Shown: positions 14,335 through 26,300 of the stretch, in pieces
Layout of the letters: each line of letters starts with the position of its first letter
Numbering within the stretch: the first letter of the stretch is position 1
Assembly (NCBI RefSeq): GCF_015209725.1
Contig: NZ_CP063656.1
Span: 1,967,001 to 2,031,000, forward strand
From: Lysobacter ciconiae
Lineage (GTDB): Bacteria; Pseudomonadota; Gammaproteobacteria; Xanthomonadales; Xanthomonadaceae
Length of the DNA: 64,000 nt
Direction of reading: 5' to 3'
Translations under genes and position numbers: made by a program
Notes under the pieces: generated by a model
The model's input: the letters and a program-made list of their open reading frames with translations, nothing else
Told to the model about the DNA's origin: nothing
The model's database searches: none

Positions 14335-17300
14335 CACGCCGGATCCCTCGCCCGCGCGAAAAGTCGCGTCAGTCCACGCGTGAATCGTTTGCGCATGCCC
14401 GGAGGGGACAGCCTGGCGGCGAGCTCGGGCGTGTCCGCTGCAATTTCGCCCAGCGTCTGCGTTGCCAGCCGCATGAGCTTGAGGCGGACGCCGGTCTCGC
14501 GTGAAACACGGTTGGCCATCTGCACCGCAAGCATCGAGTGCCCGCCGAGGTCGAAGAAGTTGTCGCTGGGCCCCACGCGCGTTTCCAGCAATTCGCTCCA
14601 CAGCGCTTGCAGGTACGCATACGCGGGGTCCGACCCCGCCGCCGGTGGTGCCTCTGCACCGCCCGACGTGGCAGGCGCAGGCAGTGAGTGGCGGTCGATC
14701 TTGCCGTTCGGCAGCAGGGGGAGCGCCGCCAGTTCAACCACATGCTGGGGAACCATGTAATCGGGCAGGAATCGGCGCAGATGGCTGAGCAGGTCCCGCG
14801 GCACGATGGCTGCGCCGGCAGCGGGAACCACGTAGGCCACCAGCCGGACGTCCCCGGGCCGGTCTTCACGCGCAATCACGGTCGCACGCGCGACCGACGG
14901 ATGGGTCAGCAGGTTGTTGCCGATTTCCTCCAGCTCGATGCGGTGGCCGCGAAGCTTGATCTGGAAATCCAGGCGACCCAAGTGCTCGAGCTGCCCGTCC
15001 GTGCGCCAGCGGCCGCGATCTCCGGTGCGGTAGAGCTTGGCGGGAACCGCGTCCCCCAGGCCGGCACTGCGGTGACCGGCGGGCTCGGGATCATCCACGA
15101 AGCGCTCGGCCGTCAGCTCCGGCCGGTTGAGGTAACCCGACGCGACACCGGCCCCACCGATGCAGATTTCCCCGGCCACGCCCAACGCGCAGCGGCGCAT
15201 CCGGGCATCCAGGATCTGCACCGTCGTGTTGGCGATCGGCGTGCCGATGGGAATGCCGCGGTCCAGTGCGCCCACCCGCCAGCAGGTCGACCACACCGTG
15301 GTTTCGGTCGGCCCGTACAGGTTCCAGACGTCATCGGAAAATTCAACCAGCCGCGACGCCAGGTCCGGCGGCATCGGCTCGCCGCCGCACAGTATCCGGA
15401 ACCCGGACGGCGGCCTCCAGCCGGCGCCAAGCAGCATCCGCCACGTGGACGGCGTTGCCTGCATCAGCGTCGCGTTCTCCTCCTCCAGCTGACGGCGCAG
15501 GGCGAATCCGTCGGTGGCGGTCTCACGGCTGGCGAGCAGCACCCTCGCCCCGCTGACCAGCGGCAGGAAGATCTCCAGTACGGCGATATCGAAGGAGGTG
15601 GTGGTGACTGCGAGCAGCCGGTCCTGCGGCCCGAGGCCGGGCCGCTCCTGCATGCTGAGCAGGAAGTTGAGCACCGCGCGATGCGACACCTTGACGCCCT
15701 TGGGCCTGCCGGTGGAGCCCGAGGTGTAGATGACGTACGCAAGCGACTCCCCGTTGACGGTCCCGGTTGATCCGTTTACCGGGGCAGGGACGCCGTGGAG
15801 CGCCTCGTCCTGCGTATCCACCAGCAACTGGTTCTCGCGCGGCCATCCGAGCGCGTCGACCAAGCTTTGCTGGCTGATCACCAGCGCCAGGCCGGCATCC
15901 TCGGCCATGAAACGAAGGCGGTCCGCGGGATAAGCCGGATCGAGTGGCACGTAAGCCGCACCCGCCTTGAGCACCGCGATCATGCTGGCAACCAGATCCA
16001 CCGACCGCTCCAGGCATATCCCGACCAGTGAGCCGTGGACCACGCCACGGACGACGAGCCGCGCCGCAAGGGCCGAGCTTCGGTCGTTCAGCGCCGCGTA
16101 GGTCGTATCCAGGCCGGCAAAACGGATCGCCGTGCGCGAGGGCGTCGCCGCGGCCTGCGCGTCCAGCCATGCGTGCAGGGTGCCGAACGCAGGACCCTCG
16201 GTGGCGGTGGCATTGCAGTCGGCCAACTGCCGCAATTCGCCACTGTCGAGAATGCCGATATCGCCCACCGGCGCGGAAGCGTCGCGGCACACCGAGTGCA
16301 GCAGCGCCTGATAGCGGCGATTGATCAAAACGGCCGATCCTGCCTCCAGGATGTCGGCGTTGTAGGTCAGGCCACCCGACAGGCCCTCGCCATGCTCCAG
16401 GAACCACATGCCGATGTCGTTGGCGGCCGCTTTCTGGAACAGCAGCACGTGCTCGTGTCGCAGTCCGCCCCAGCGTGTCGGGCGCTGGCGCGCGTCCTGG
16501 AACGAGAACAGGGCCTGGTAGATCGGTGATCGGCTGGGGTCGCGGGCGACGTCCAGCTCACGCACGAGGTGCTCAAACGGCACCTCGGGGTAGGCGAAAG
16601 CATCCAGCACTGCCTGCCTCACCTGGCGCACCACGGCGATGAAGCTGTGCTCGGGGTCGATCCGCAGCCGCAAGGGCAACACGTTCACGAACAGCCCCAT
16701 CACGGGCTCAAGCGACTGGCTGCTGCGGTTGCGCACTGGCAGGCCAACCACCAGATCGCGCTGCCCGGTGAGCCGGTGCAACAGTACGTAGTACGCGGCC
16801 AGCAGGGTCATGAACAAGGTGGCGTCCGCGCGCGCACCGACATGGCGCACCGCGTCGGTCAGCGCTGGCGCCACATGGTTCCACTCGGTACCGCCCAGAC
16901 CTGACGCCTCTGCCGGCCGTGGGTGGTCGAGCGGCAGCTCCAGAGGTTCCAGTTCACCGTCCAGGTGCTGCTTCCAGTACGCCAACTGCGCCGCCAGCTC
17001 GGCTCCGTCCAGCCAGTCCAGATGCCATTGGCTGAAGTCCCCATAGCTGACCGAAAGCTCGGGCAAGGGCGACGCGCGCCCCTGGCTGAAGGCCTCGTAG
17101 AGGGCAGCCATCTCGGCGTACATGAGGTCGAAGGACCAGCCGTCCCAGATGATGTGGTGGGTCATGAAGTACAGCACGTGATCCTGCGGACCCAGCCGGA
17201 ACAGGCGCGCGCGGAACAGCAACCCGCCTTGGAACTCGAACGGCGCGGCGGTCATCGCCTCCATCCGGTGCATCAGCTCGGCGAACTGTGCATCGTCGGC

Positions 17301-20300
17301 CAGGGCGGTCAGGTCCTCCACGGGCAGCGCCGCATCGACATGGTCCAGCACGTGCTGCACCACTGTGTCCCCATCGGCGACGATGACCGTGCGCAAGGCC
17401 GCCTGGCGCCGCACCATCTCGGCGAAGGCGCGCTGGAACGCCGGCTCGTCGAAATCCCCATGCAGCCTGTGGGCGGACGGCGCGTTGTACACCACGCGGC
17501 CCGGCTCCATCTGTTCCATCACCCACAGCCGCTGCTGCATCACCGACAGCGGCGCAAAGGTCTGGTCCGCGCGAGGCTGGATCGGGCGTTGCGGCTTCTG
17601 GCCTTCGTTCTGGAGGGTGGCGATCAGTGCGGCCAGTCGCGCCGCGGTCGGTGCGTCGAACACCGAGCGCAGGCTCACCCGCACCCCCAGCTCTGCGGTG
17701 AGCCGGGTCGTCAGCTGGGCGGCGAGCAGCGAATGACCGCCCACCGCGAAGAAGTCATCGTGGATCCCGAGATCCGGCAGGCCCAGCACCTGGGCCATCG
17801 CCGCCACGACGCCGCTTTCCAGTTCGCTGCGCGGCTCGTTGTCCGGCAGCGAGGCGGTATCGTTTGCCGGCGCGGGCAATGCCTGCCGGTCCACCTTGCC
17901 ATTGGACGTAAGCGGGATCGCCTCCACCACCACAAAATGCTGCGGCACCATGTACCCGGGCAGCGTCGTTGCCAGATGCGCGGCCAGGGCGGCCGGCTCA
18001 ATGCGACTGCCCGGCGCCGCCACGACGTAGGCGACCAGGCGCACATCACCGGGGCGATCCTCCCGGGCCACCACCGTCGATTGGGCCACCGAGGGGTGGC
18101 GCCCCAGGGCGACCTCGATCTCGGCCGGCTCGATCCGGTAGCCACGGATCTTGACCTGGCCATCGTTCCGGCCAAGAAAGTCGATCGAGCCGTCCGGCAA
18201 CCAGCGTGCGAGGTCACCCGTGCGGTACATCCGCGCACCGGGTCGGTCGTCAAACGGGTCATCCACGAAGCGCTCGGCGGTCAGCTGCGGACGGTTGAGA
18301 TAACCGCGCGCCCCCCCGGCCCCGCCGATATGCAGCTCACCGGTCACGCCCGGCGGCACGGGCTGACCGCAGCCGTCCAGGATGTACATCCGCGCGTTCG
18401 CAATCGGTCGACCGATCGGGACGCTTGACCCATTCTCCAGCTCGCCGCTTGTCTCGTGCACGCAGCAGCCGACGACAGTCTCCGTCGGTCCATACTCGTT
18501 GACGATGCGCACGCCGGGCTGGATCTCGCGCCACAGCTGCACGGTGGATACCGGTAGCGCTTCGCCGCCCACGACAAACACACCCACGTGGCTCCGGGCG
18601 CCGCTGGCCTGCAGCCGCCGCCCCAGGATTTCCAGATGCGCCGGCGTGATCTTGACCAGCCCGCAACCGCGCGGGTCCTGCACGGCGTCGACCAGCCCGT
18701 CCACCTCCTGACCTTCGGCAAGCAGACGCACCGTTCCCCCGCACAGCAGCGGCGTGATCAGGCTGGTAACCGTGGCGTCAAACGCGATCGACGAGGACAC
18801 CACCGCCCCATGGGCAGGCGCGTAGGCACGCATGGCCCAGTGCAGGTAATTCGACACTGCCGCGTGCTCGAGCATCACGCCTTTGGGCGTGCCGGTGGAG
18901 CCGGAGGTATAGATCACGTACGCCAGGTTGCCGGGCTCGAGACCGCTGTCCCGCTGCGACACGTTGGTCGCCGAGTCCCCGTCCCAGGCGCGCACCGCGG
19001 CGGTGAGGTTCAGCAGCGGCAGGGAAGTGCCGGCAGCGGCGAGCACGGGGCGGAGCGATGCCTGCGTCAGCACGGCCCGGCACTGGCTGTCCTTGAGCAT
19101 GAACTTCAGCCGCGCCGGCGGATAACCCGGGTCCAGCGGGACGTACGCACCCCCGGCCTTGAGCACTGCCAGCAAGCCAATCACCAGCTCGGGACCACGC
19201 TCCAGGCACAGCGCCACCCGCTGGTCCGGGCCAATACCGAGGTCCCGCAGGTGGTGCGCCAGTTGATTGGCCTGTGCATTCAACGTCCGGTAGTCGAGTT
19301 GCCGCGATCCGAACGACACCGCGACGGCATCCGGTGTCCGGTCCACTTGCTGCTCGAAAAGCCGATGCACCAACAGGTCGCCCGCCCAGTCGGTACGGGT
19401 GTCGTTCCATCGCTGCAGCACCTGCTGCCGTTGCGCCTGGTCAAGCAGCGGCAAGCGGCCCAGCGCCTGCTCGCCGTCCCCGACCATCGCCTGCAACAGC
19501 GTGCGCAGGTAGCCCATCCAATGGTGGATCGTCGAAGCATTGAACAGGTCTCGGTTGAACTGGCATTCCAGCCGCAACTCGCCGCGCACCTGCACCGCAT
19601 TGACGAACAGCTCGAAATTCTCGAACGTCCGCGCATTCGTGGAGAAGTCCAGGCTCAGCCCCGGCAGGGTGTCACCCTCGAGCCCGAGCGCCTGGTCGAT
19701 GTTGAACATCACGCTGATCAGTGGCGGCCGGGATTGATCACGGTCGATCCGCAGCTTTCGCAGCAGGGTTCCGAACGTGTAGCGCTGGTGCTCGAGCGCA
19801 TCCAGCAGCAGGCACTGGGTGTCGTCGATCGCAGCGGACGCGGGCTGCGCCATGTCGAACGCGAACAGGAGCGGCAGCGCGTTCACGCAATGGCCGACGA
19901 GGTTGTCGTGGCCGTCCACCGATTGTCCGGCGGCGGGGATCCCCACCACCACCTGCGATTGCCCGCTCAGGCGCGACAGCAGTCCGGCAAAGGCGGTCAG
20001 CAACGTCGCAAACAGGCTCGCCCCGCGGCGGGCGCCCAGCGCGCGGATGGCCTCGACCAGCGGCGCATCAAGCACATGGTCTTCCCGCGCGGCGGCGTAG
20101 CTGCGGCGGGAGGGGCGCGGCCGATCCAGCGGCAGCTCCAGCACGGGCGCTCCATCGGCGAATCGCGACAGCCAGTACGCTTCGTCCGCCGCAACCGTCG
20201 CAGGGTCCGGATCGCCGGCAAGCGCGATGGCGTAATCGGCGAAGCTCTCCGGCGGCGGCAGGGGCTGCGCGGGAGCGCCGCTGTATCCGGCGTAAAGGCT

Positions 20301-23300
20301 GCCCAGCTCACGCACCAGCACCCACCATGACCAGCCATCGCAAACGATGTGATGGGCGGTGAGCAGCAGCAGATGCTCCGCGTCGGCCACTCGCAGCAAC
20401 TCGGCCCGGAACAGGCAGTCGCTGCACAGGTCGAACGGGGTCTCCACCGCCAGCCGCTGGCGCTCCGCGACCGTCGCCGCGCGCTCCGCGCCGTCCATGC
20501 CTGCCAGGTCGTACCAGTCCAGCGCCAGGTCGACGTGACCCGGCATGCGCAGGGTTTCGCCGTCCGCCGAGACGTTGGCACGCAACGCGTCATGCCGCGC
20601 CATCAGCTCACTCAGAGCGAGCTGCAACGCGTCGCGCTCGAGCGCGCCCTGCAGCCGCAATGTCATCGACTCGTTGAACGCCAATGACGCGTCCGTACCC
20701 AGTTGGCTGGCCAGCCAGATCTCGCGCTGGGGCTCGGTGGTGGGCGCCACGCGCACCTTCCCCGCATCCGCCGGCCGCGGCAGAAACCCAGCCTCCTGCA
20801 ATTCGGTGATGCCAGCCTTGAACGCCTCCACGATGCGCTGACAGTCGGCATCGTTGTGAGCGGTGGTGAGGAAGCAGGGAAAGTTGTCGAGGATGTGGAT
20901 ACTGCGGCTGCGCATCGTCGCAAACAGCAGGTCCTGCAGCGGGTGGTCCTCCAGGAACACCGTCTTCCAGACCGAGGCGAAGTGCCTGACCGCTACCTGC
21001 GCCCCGACCTGCCGGCAGAAGGCGTTGAGCTCGCCGACCATCCTCGCGGTGCGGGCATTGAGTGCCTCCTGCAGGCCGTGACCGTGCTCGCGCACGTGGG
21101 TCAGTACGGCCTTGGCGGCGGCCAAGGCCAGCGGGTGACGGACAAACGTGCCCGCGAAGTAGGTCACGCCGACCAGCGGCACCGAATCGTCGCCATAGTC
21201 CCACTGGCCGCCGTCGAGCGCGTCCATGTACTCGCGCTTGCCGCAGATCATGCCGATCGGGTACCCGCCACCGACCACCTTGCCGTAGGTGGCCAGGTCG
21301 GCATGGATGCCCAACAGTCCCTGGACGCCGGCCGGATGGACACGGAAGCCGGTGACCACCTCGTCGAAGACCAGCAGCGCGCCGGCCTCGCTGGTCAGCG
21401 CGCGCAATTCGCGCAGGAACCCGAACGGCTGGAAATCCGGGCGACGGCTCTGCACCGGTTCCACCAGCACGGCCGCAATGGTGTGTGCGTGCGTGCGCAG
21501 GATCTCAAGCGTCTGCGCAGTTCCGTACTCCAGCACCATCACGTGCTCGGCAGTGTTGCGCAGGATGCCCGGGGCGGCCGGCACCGCACCCAGGGTGCGG
21601 TGGGCGCGCACGATCATCTCGTCGATGATCCCGTGGTACGCGCCGGTGAACAGCACCACGGTTTCCCGTCCGGTCACCGTGCGGGCAATGCGCAGGGCGC
21701 CCAGGACGGCCTCCGATCCGGTGTTGCACAGGGCGGCGCGGTCATGTCCGGTCACCTCGCAGGCGAGCTGCGCCACCTCGCCGGCGAGCGGGTGTTGGGG
21801 TCCGATCTCGTAGCCCAGGTCCAGCTGCCCGCGCACCGCGTCCAGCACGAAGTCCGGCTGCCAGCCGAACAGGCTCATGCCGAAGCCGTTGAGCGCGTCG
21901 ACGTAGTCGTTTCCGTCCAGATCCTGGAGGTGCGATCCGCGCGAGCGCTCCATCACGATCGGGTAGATGATCTCCTTCAGCAGCGGGCGGAAGCCGTTGA
22001 CCACCCGCGGGTCGGCCATGTGCGGGCGGTGGCGGCGCGCGTACTCTTTGGAGTTTCGGGTGCGCGCCACGTAGCGCTGGATAAAGCGCTCCAGATGCCG
22101 CTGCTGGTCAGCGTCGGGGACGAAACCGGCGCCGGTATCGATCCTTGCAATCGCACCAAACGCCTTTTTTACGTCATATCTGACGTGCGCCGGTGGCTCG
22201 GGGGTGATGAGCGCCCCGCTTTGCTGGTCGACGACGATCGCGCCGACCGGCGCGGGTGCGGGAACCGCCAAGGTCGTCGCAGGTACGAGGGGCGCCTCTG
22301 CCGGCCGGCTCGCGGCCAGCGGGCTCGCGACGGGCAGGTTCGCCTCGAGCCATGCCAGCAGACGCTCCGGGCTCGCGCAGTCGCTCATCAGCTGGCGGAA
22401 GGTGATCTTCACTGCGAACGTTTTCTGCAGCTGCAAGGCCACCTGCGTCAGCATCAGGCTGTCCAGCCCGAGCTCGATGAAGTTCATCGACGCATCGCTG
22501 TCGGCCAGGTCGAAACCCGCCACCTCTTCCACCACCTGGTTGAGCCGTCCGGCGAGGTCGCGCGCGTGCGCGTCGACCTGCGGTGCTTGCGCGCTCGACG
22601 CCGCCGGTGCCGCGGCGGTCTCTGTTGCACAGTGCGACTCCGCTGCATCACGCAATGTGGAGCACAGCGGCTCCGGAGCGAGCCGCTCCAGCCCCTTCGA
22701 CGCGACGGGTGCGCTGACAGCCGCATCCACCCAGTGGCGCGTGCGCTGGAACGGGTAGGTCGGCAGGCGCACCCGCTGGCGGCGTTGCCGCCGGTCCAGG
22801 CGCGCCGGGTCCAGCGCGGCCCCCTTGACCCACAGCTCGCCCGCAGCGACACGCACGCTTGCGGTCTCCGCCGCGGGCGTATCCCCAAGCGAGGCGATGC
22901 ACGCGATCCCCTGCGTTTTTACGGCCGGGTGCTGGCGCGACAGACGGCTCAGCCCCGCGCGTGGGCCGACTTCCAGCAGCACCCGGTCCGACTGATCCGC
23001 GAGCAGGCACTCCAGCGCGGCGGCAAAACGCACGGGCTCGCGCAGATGACGCGCCCAATAAGCGGTCGAGCCTGCCGCTTTGGCATCCAACCACTGGCCG
23101 GTCGCGGTGGAGACGAGCGGGATCATTGGCGGCGCCAATTCCACGCCGTCCATCGCGGCGCGAAAGGCTTCCACCACCGGATCCATCATCGCGGAATGGA
23201 ACGCGTGGGAGGTCTCCAGCAAGCGGCACGCGATCGCCTCGCCTTCCAGTTCGGCCTGAAAGGCGGCAATCGCATCGACAGGACCGGACACGACACACGC

Positions 23301-26300
23301 AGCAGGCGCGTTTTCGGCTGCCAGCGACAGCCCGCCGGGCAGACGTGGCAGCAGTTGCCCAAGCGACAGGCGCACCGAAAGCATCGCGCCGGCAGGTTGC
23401 GCCTGCATCAGCCGACCCCGTTGCGCGACGAGTCGCAAACCGTCCGTCAGGCTGAACACCCCTGCCAGCGTGGCGGCCACGAACTCGCCAACGCTGTGGC
23501 CGACCATTGCGACCGGCGCGAGCCCCAGGCTTGTCCACCACTTCGCCAGGGCGTACTCGATCACGAACGTTGCCGGCTGCATCACGCCCGTCGGCCGTAG
23601 CGCCTGCGGGTCGTCGCTGAACATCCGCTCGCGCAAATCCAGGCCCGACAGGTCGCCGGGACGATCATCCAGGACCGCGAGGCACGCATCGAAGGCAATG
23701 CGGAAGACAGGCTCGGTCTCGTACAGAGCGCGCCCCATGCCCGGGTAGGTCGCGCCCTGGCCGGGGAACACGAACACGCAGCCGGGCTCGCGCGCCGGTT
23801 CGCTGCGCGCGATGGCGCGGGCAGTGCCTGCTGCACGCAATGCGCTTACCGCTGCGCCGTGGTCGTCGGCAACCACCGTGGCACGGTGGGCAAAGGCCTT
23901 GCGCCCGACTGCCAGCGTCCACGCCACATCGGCCAGGTTGTCCGCAGGCTGCGTGCGCAGATGGTCCGCCAGCAGCCTCGCAGCGCTTACCAGGGCAGCC
24001 GGCGTGCGCGCCGACAGCACCAGCAACTGCGGGCCACTGGCCGGTTCGGATGGCAACGTGGCGGGCGCCTCCTCCAGCACGACATGGGCATTCGTGCCGC
24101 CCACCCCGAAGGAACTGACGCCGGCCCGACGCGGCACCGGACCGGCCGGCCAATCGCTGCGCGCCGCGTTCACCACGAATGGCGAGCCGGCAAAATCAAT
24201 CGTCGGGTTCGGACGGCTGAAGTGGATGCTGGCCGGAATGCACTGCCCCTCCAGGGCCAGCGCTGTCTTGATCACGCCCGCCGCGCCGGCCGCGGTAACC
24301 ATGTGGCCGACGTTGCTCTTCAATGATCCGATGCGGCAGAACCCGACCTCGTCGGTGCTCGCGCGAAACGCCGAGGTCAGGCCCTGCACCTCGATGGGAT
24401 CGCCCAGCGGAGTCGCGGTGCCGTGCGCCTCGACGTAGCCGATCGACCTCGCATCGACCCCCGCATCGGCGAGTGCCATGGACACCACCGCCGCCTGCCC
24501 GCGCATGCTGGGAGCGGTAAAGCTGGCCTTGTCGCCGCCGTCGTTGTTGACTGCGCGGCCGCGGATCACCGCATGCACGTGGTCACCATCGGCGATGGCA
24601 TCGGCCAAGCGCTTCAGCACCACCACCGCGGCGCCGTCGCTGAAAACCGTTCCCTGTGCCTGCGCGTCGAAGGTGCGGGTATGGCCGTCCGGCGACAGCA
24701 TCGCGCCTTCCTGATAGGCGTATCCGCTGCGGGGCGGACAGGTGATCGCCACGCCTCCCGCCAGCGCCATGTCGCACTGACCGCCGCGCAGGCTGTCGAT
24801 GGCCTGGCAGATCGCCACCAGCGAGGTCGAACAGGCGGTGTGCACGCTGACCGCCGGGCCGGTGAGGTTGAGTTTGTGCGCGACCCGGCTGGCGATGTAG
24901 TCCTTCTCGTTGTTCAGCATGACCTGGAATGCGCCGACCTTCCCGACCCGGTCCGGGTGCGCGGCGACGTGGCGCTGGAAATAGGTCGCGTTGTACATGC
25001 CGGCGAACACGCCAACCGGCGACAGGGTCGCGTCCGGCACGTGGCCGGCACGCTCCAGGCACTCCCAGCACAGTTCCAGGAAAACCCGCTGCTGCGGATC
25101 CATCAGCTCGGCCTCGCGCGGGCCGATCCCGAAGAAGCCGGCGTCGAACTGCTCCACGCCGTCGATCACGCCGCGCGCCGGCACGTACAACGGGTCGGCG
25201 CGATCGGTCTCCGGCACCGCGGGATCCAGTCCCTCCAGGCCGAATCGGGTGATGGAGTCGCGCCCGTCCAGCAGGTTCTGCCAGAACGCTTCGACATCCG
25301 CCGCACCGGGAAAACGCCCGGCCATGCCGATGATGGCGACGGGCTCGGCACAGTCGCGACCCAGCGTCGCCGCCGGTCGGTGCGCAAACGGGGTGCGAGT
25401 CACTTCCGAAGCGGCGGTCTCGTTATTTGCTCCGGAAACCGCACCCGCCTCGATCGCGCGCGCGAGTGCGGCGGCCGTGGGGCTGCTAAACAGGCTAGTG
25501 GCGGGGATCGCCTGACCGTTCGCGTCGGGCCCGATCGCCTCCAGCAGCCGCAATCCCGACAGTGAATCACCACCGAGCTCGAAAAAGTTGTCGTGGCGCC
25601 CGACCCGATCGAGGTCCAGCAGCTCCGCCATCGCGTCGCACACCCGCGCCTCAAGCTCGCCCATCGGCGGCTGATAGGCGCATGCCAGCTCGGGCCGGCT
25701 GCGGTCCGGCGTCGGCAGCGCGCGCCTGTCCAGCTTGCCATTCGCGGTCACCGGCAGCGCGTCCACACGGACGTAGCGCGCGGGCAGCATGTACTCCGGC
25801 AGTTTGGCCGCAAGCGCCGCACGCAGGTCCGGTTCGCGGTACCGATCACCTTCGGCGACGCAGTACGCCACCAGGCGCTGGCGTCCGGCCTTGTCGGCCA
25901 ACGGGGCGACACAGCTGGCACGGATCGACGGGAGCGCCGACAGCACCGCCTCGATCTCCGCCGGCTCGATCCGGTAACCGCGGATCTTGAGCTGATCGTC
26001 CATGCGACCCATGAACTCCAGCGCCCCGTCTGCCCGCAAGCGGACCAGGTCGCCGGTGCGATAGAGGCGCCCGCCGCCGCCAGAAAACCTGTCCGGCACG
26101 AAACGCTCTGCCGTCAACCCCGGCTGGCCGAGATAGCCGCGAGCCACACCTTGTCCGCCGACATGGAGTTCGCCGGTGACACCGTCAGCCACCGGCTCAC
26201 CGCTGGAGTCGAGCACCAGCACGCGCGTGGTGCCGATCGGCCGGCCGATCGGCACGCGCGCCGCGCTGGCGGGAAAGTCGTGCGGGATCGGCCAGGTGCA

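Noticed and set aside
20703..23600. 965-residue plus-strand frame inside the NRPS-PKS
   Set aside because: It lies fully opposite conserved C, aminotransferase, ACP and AT domains, is Arg/Gln/His-rich and shows no family motif.
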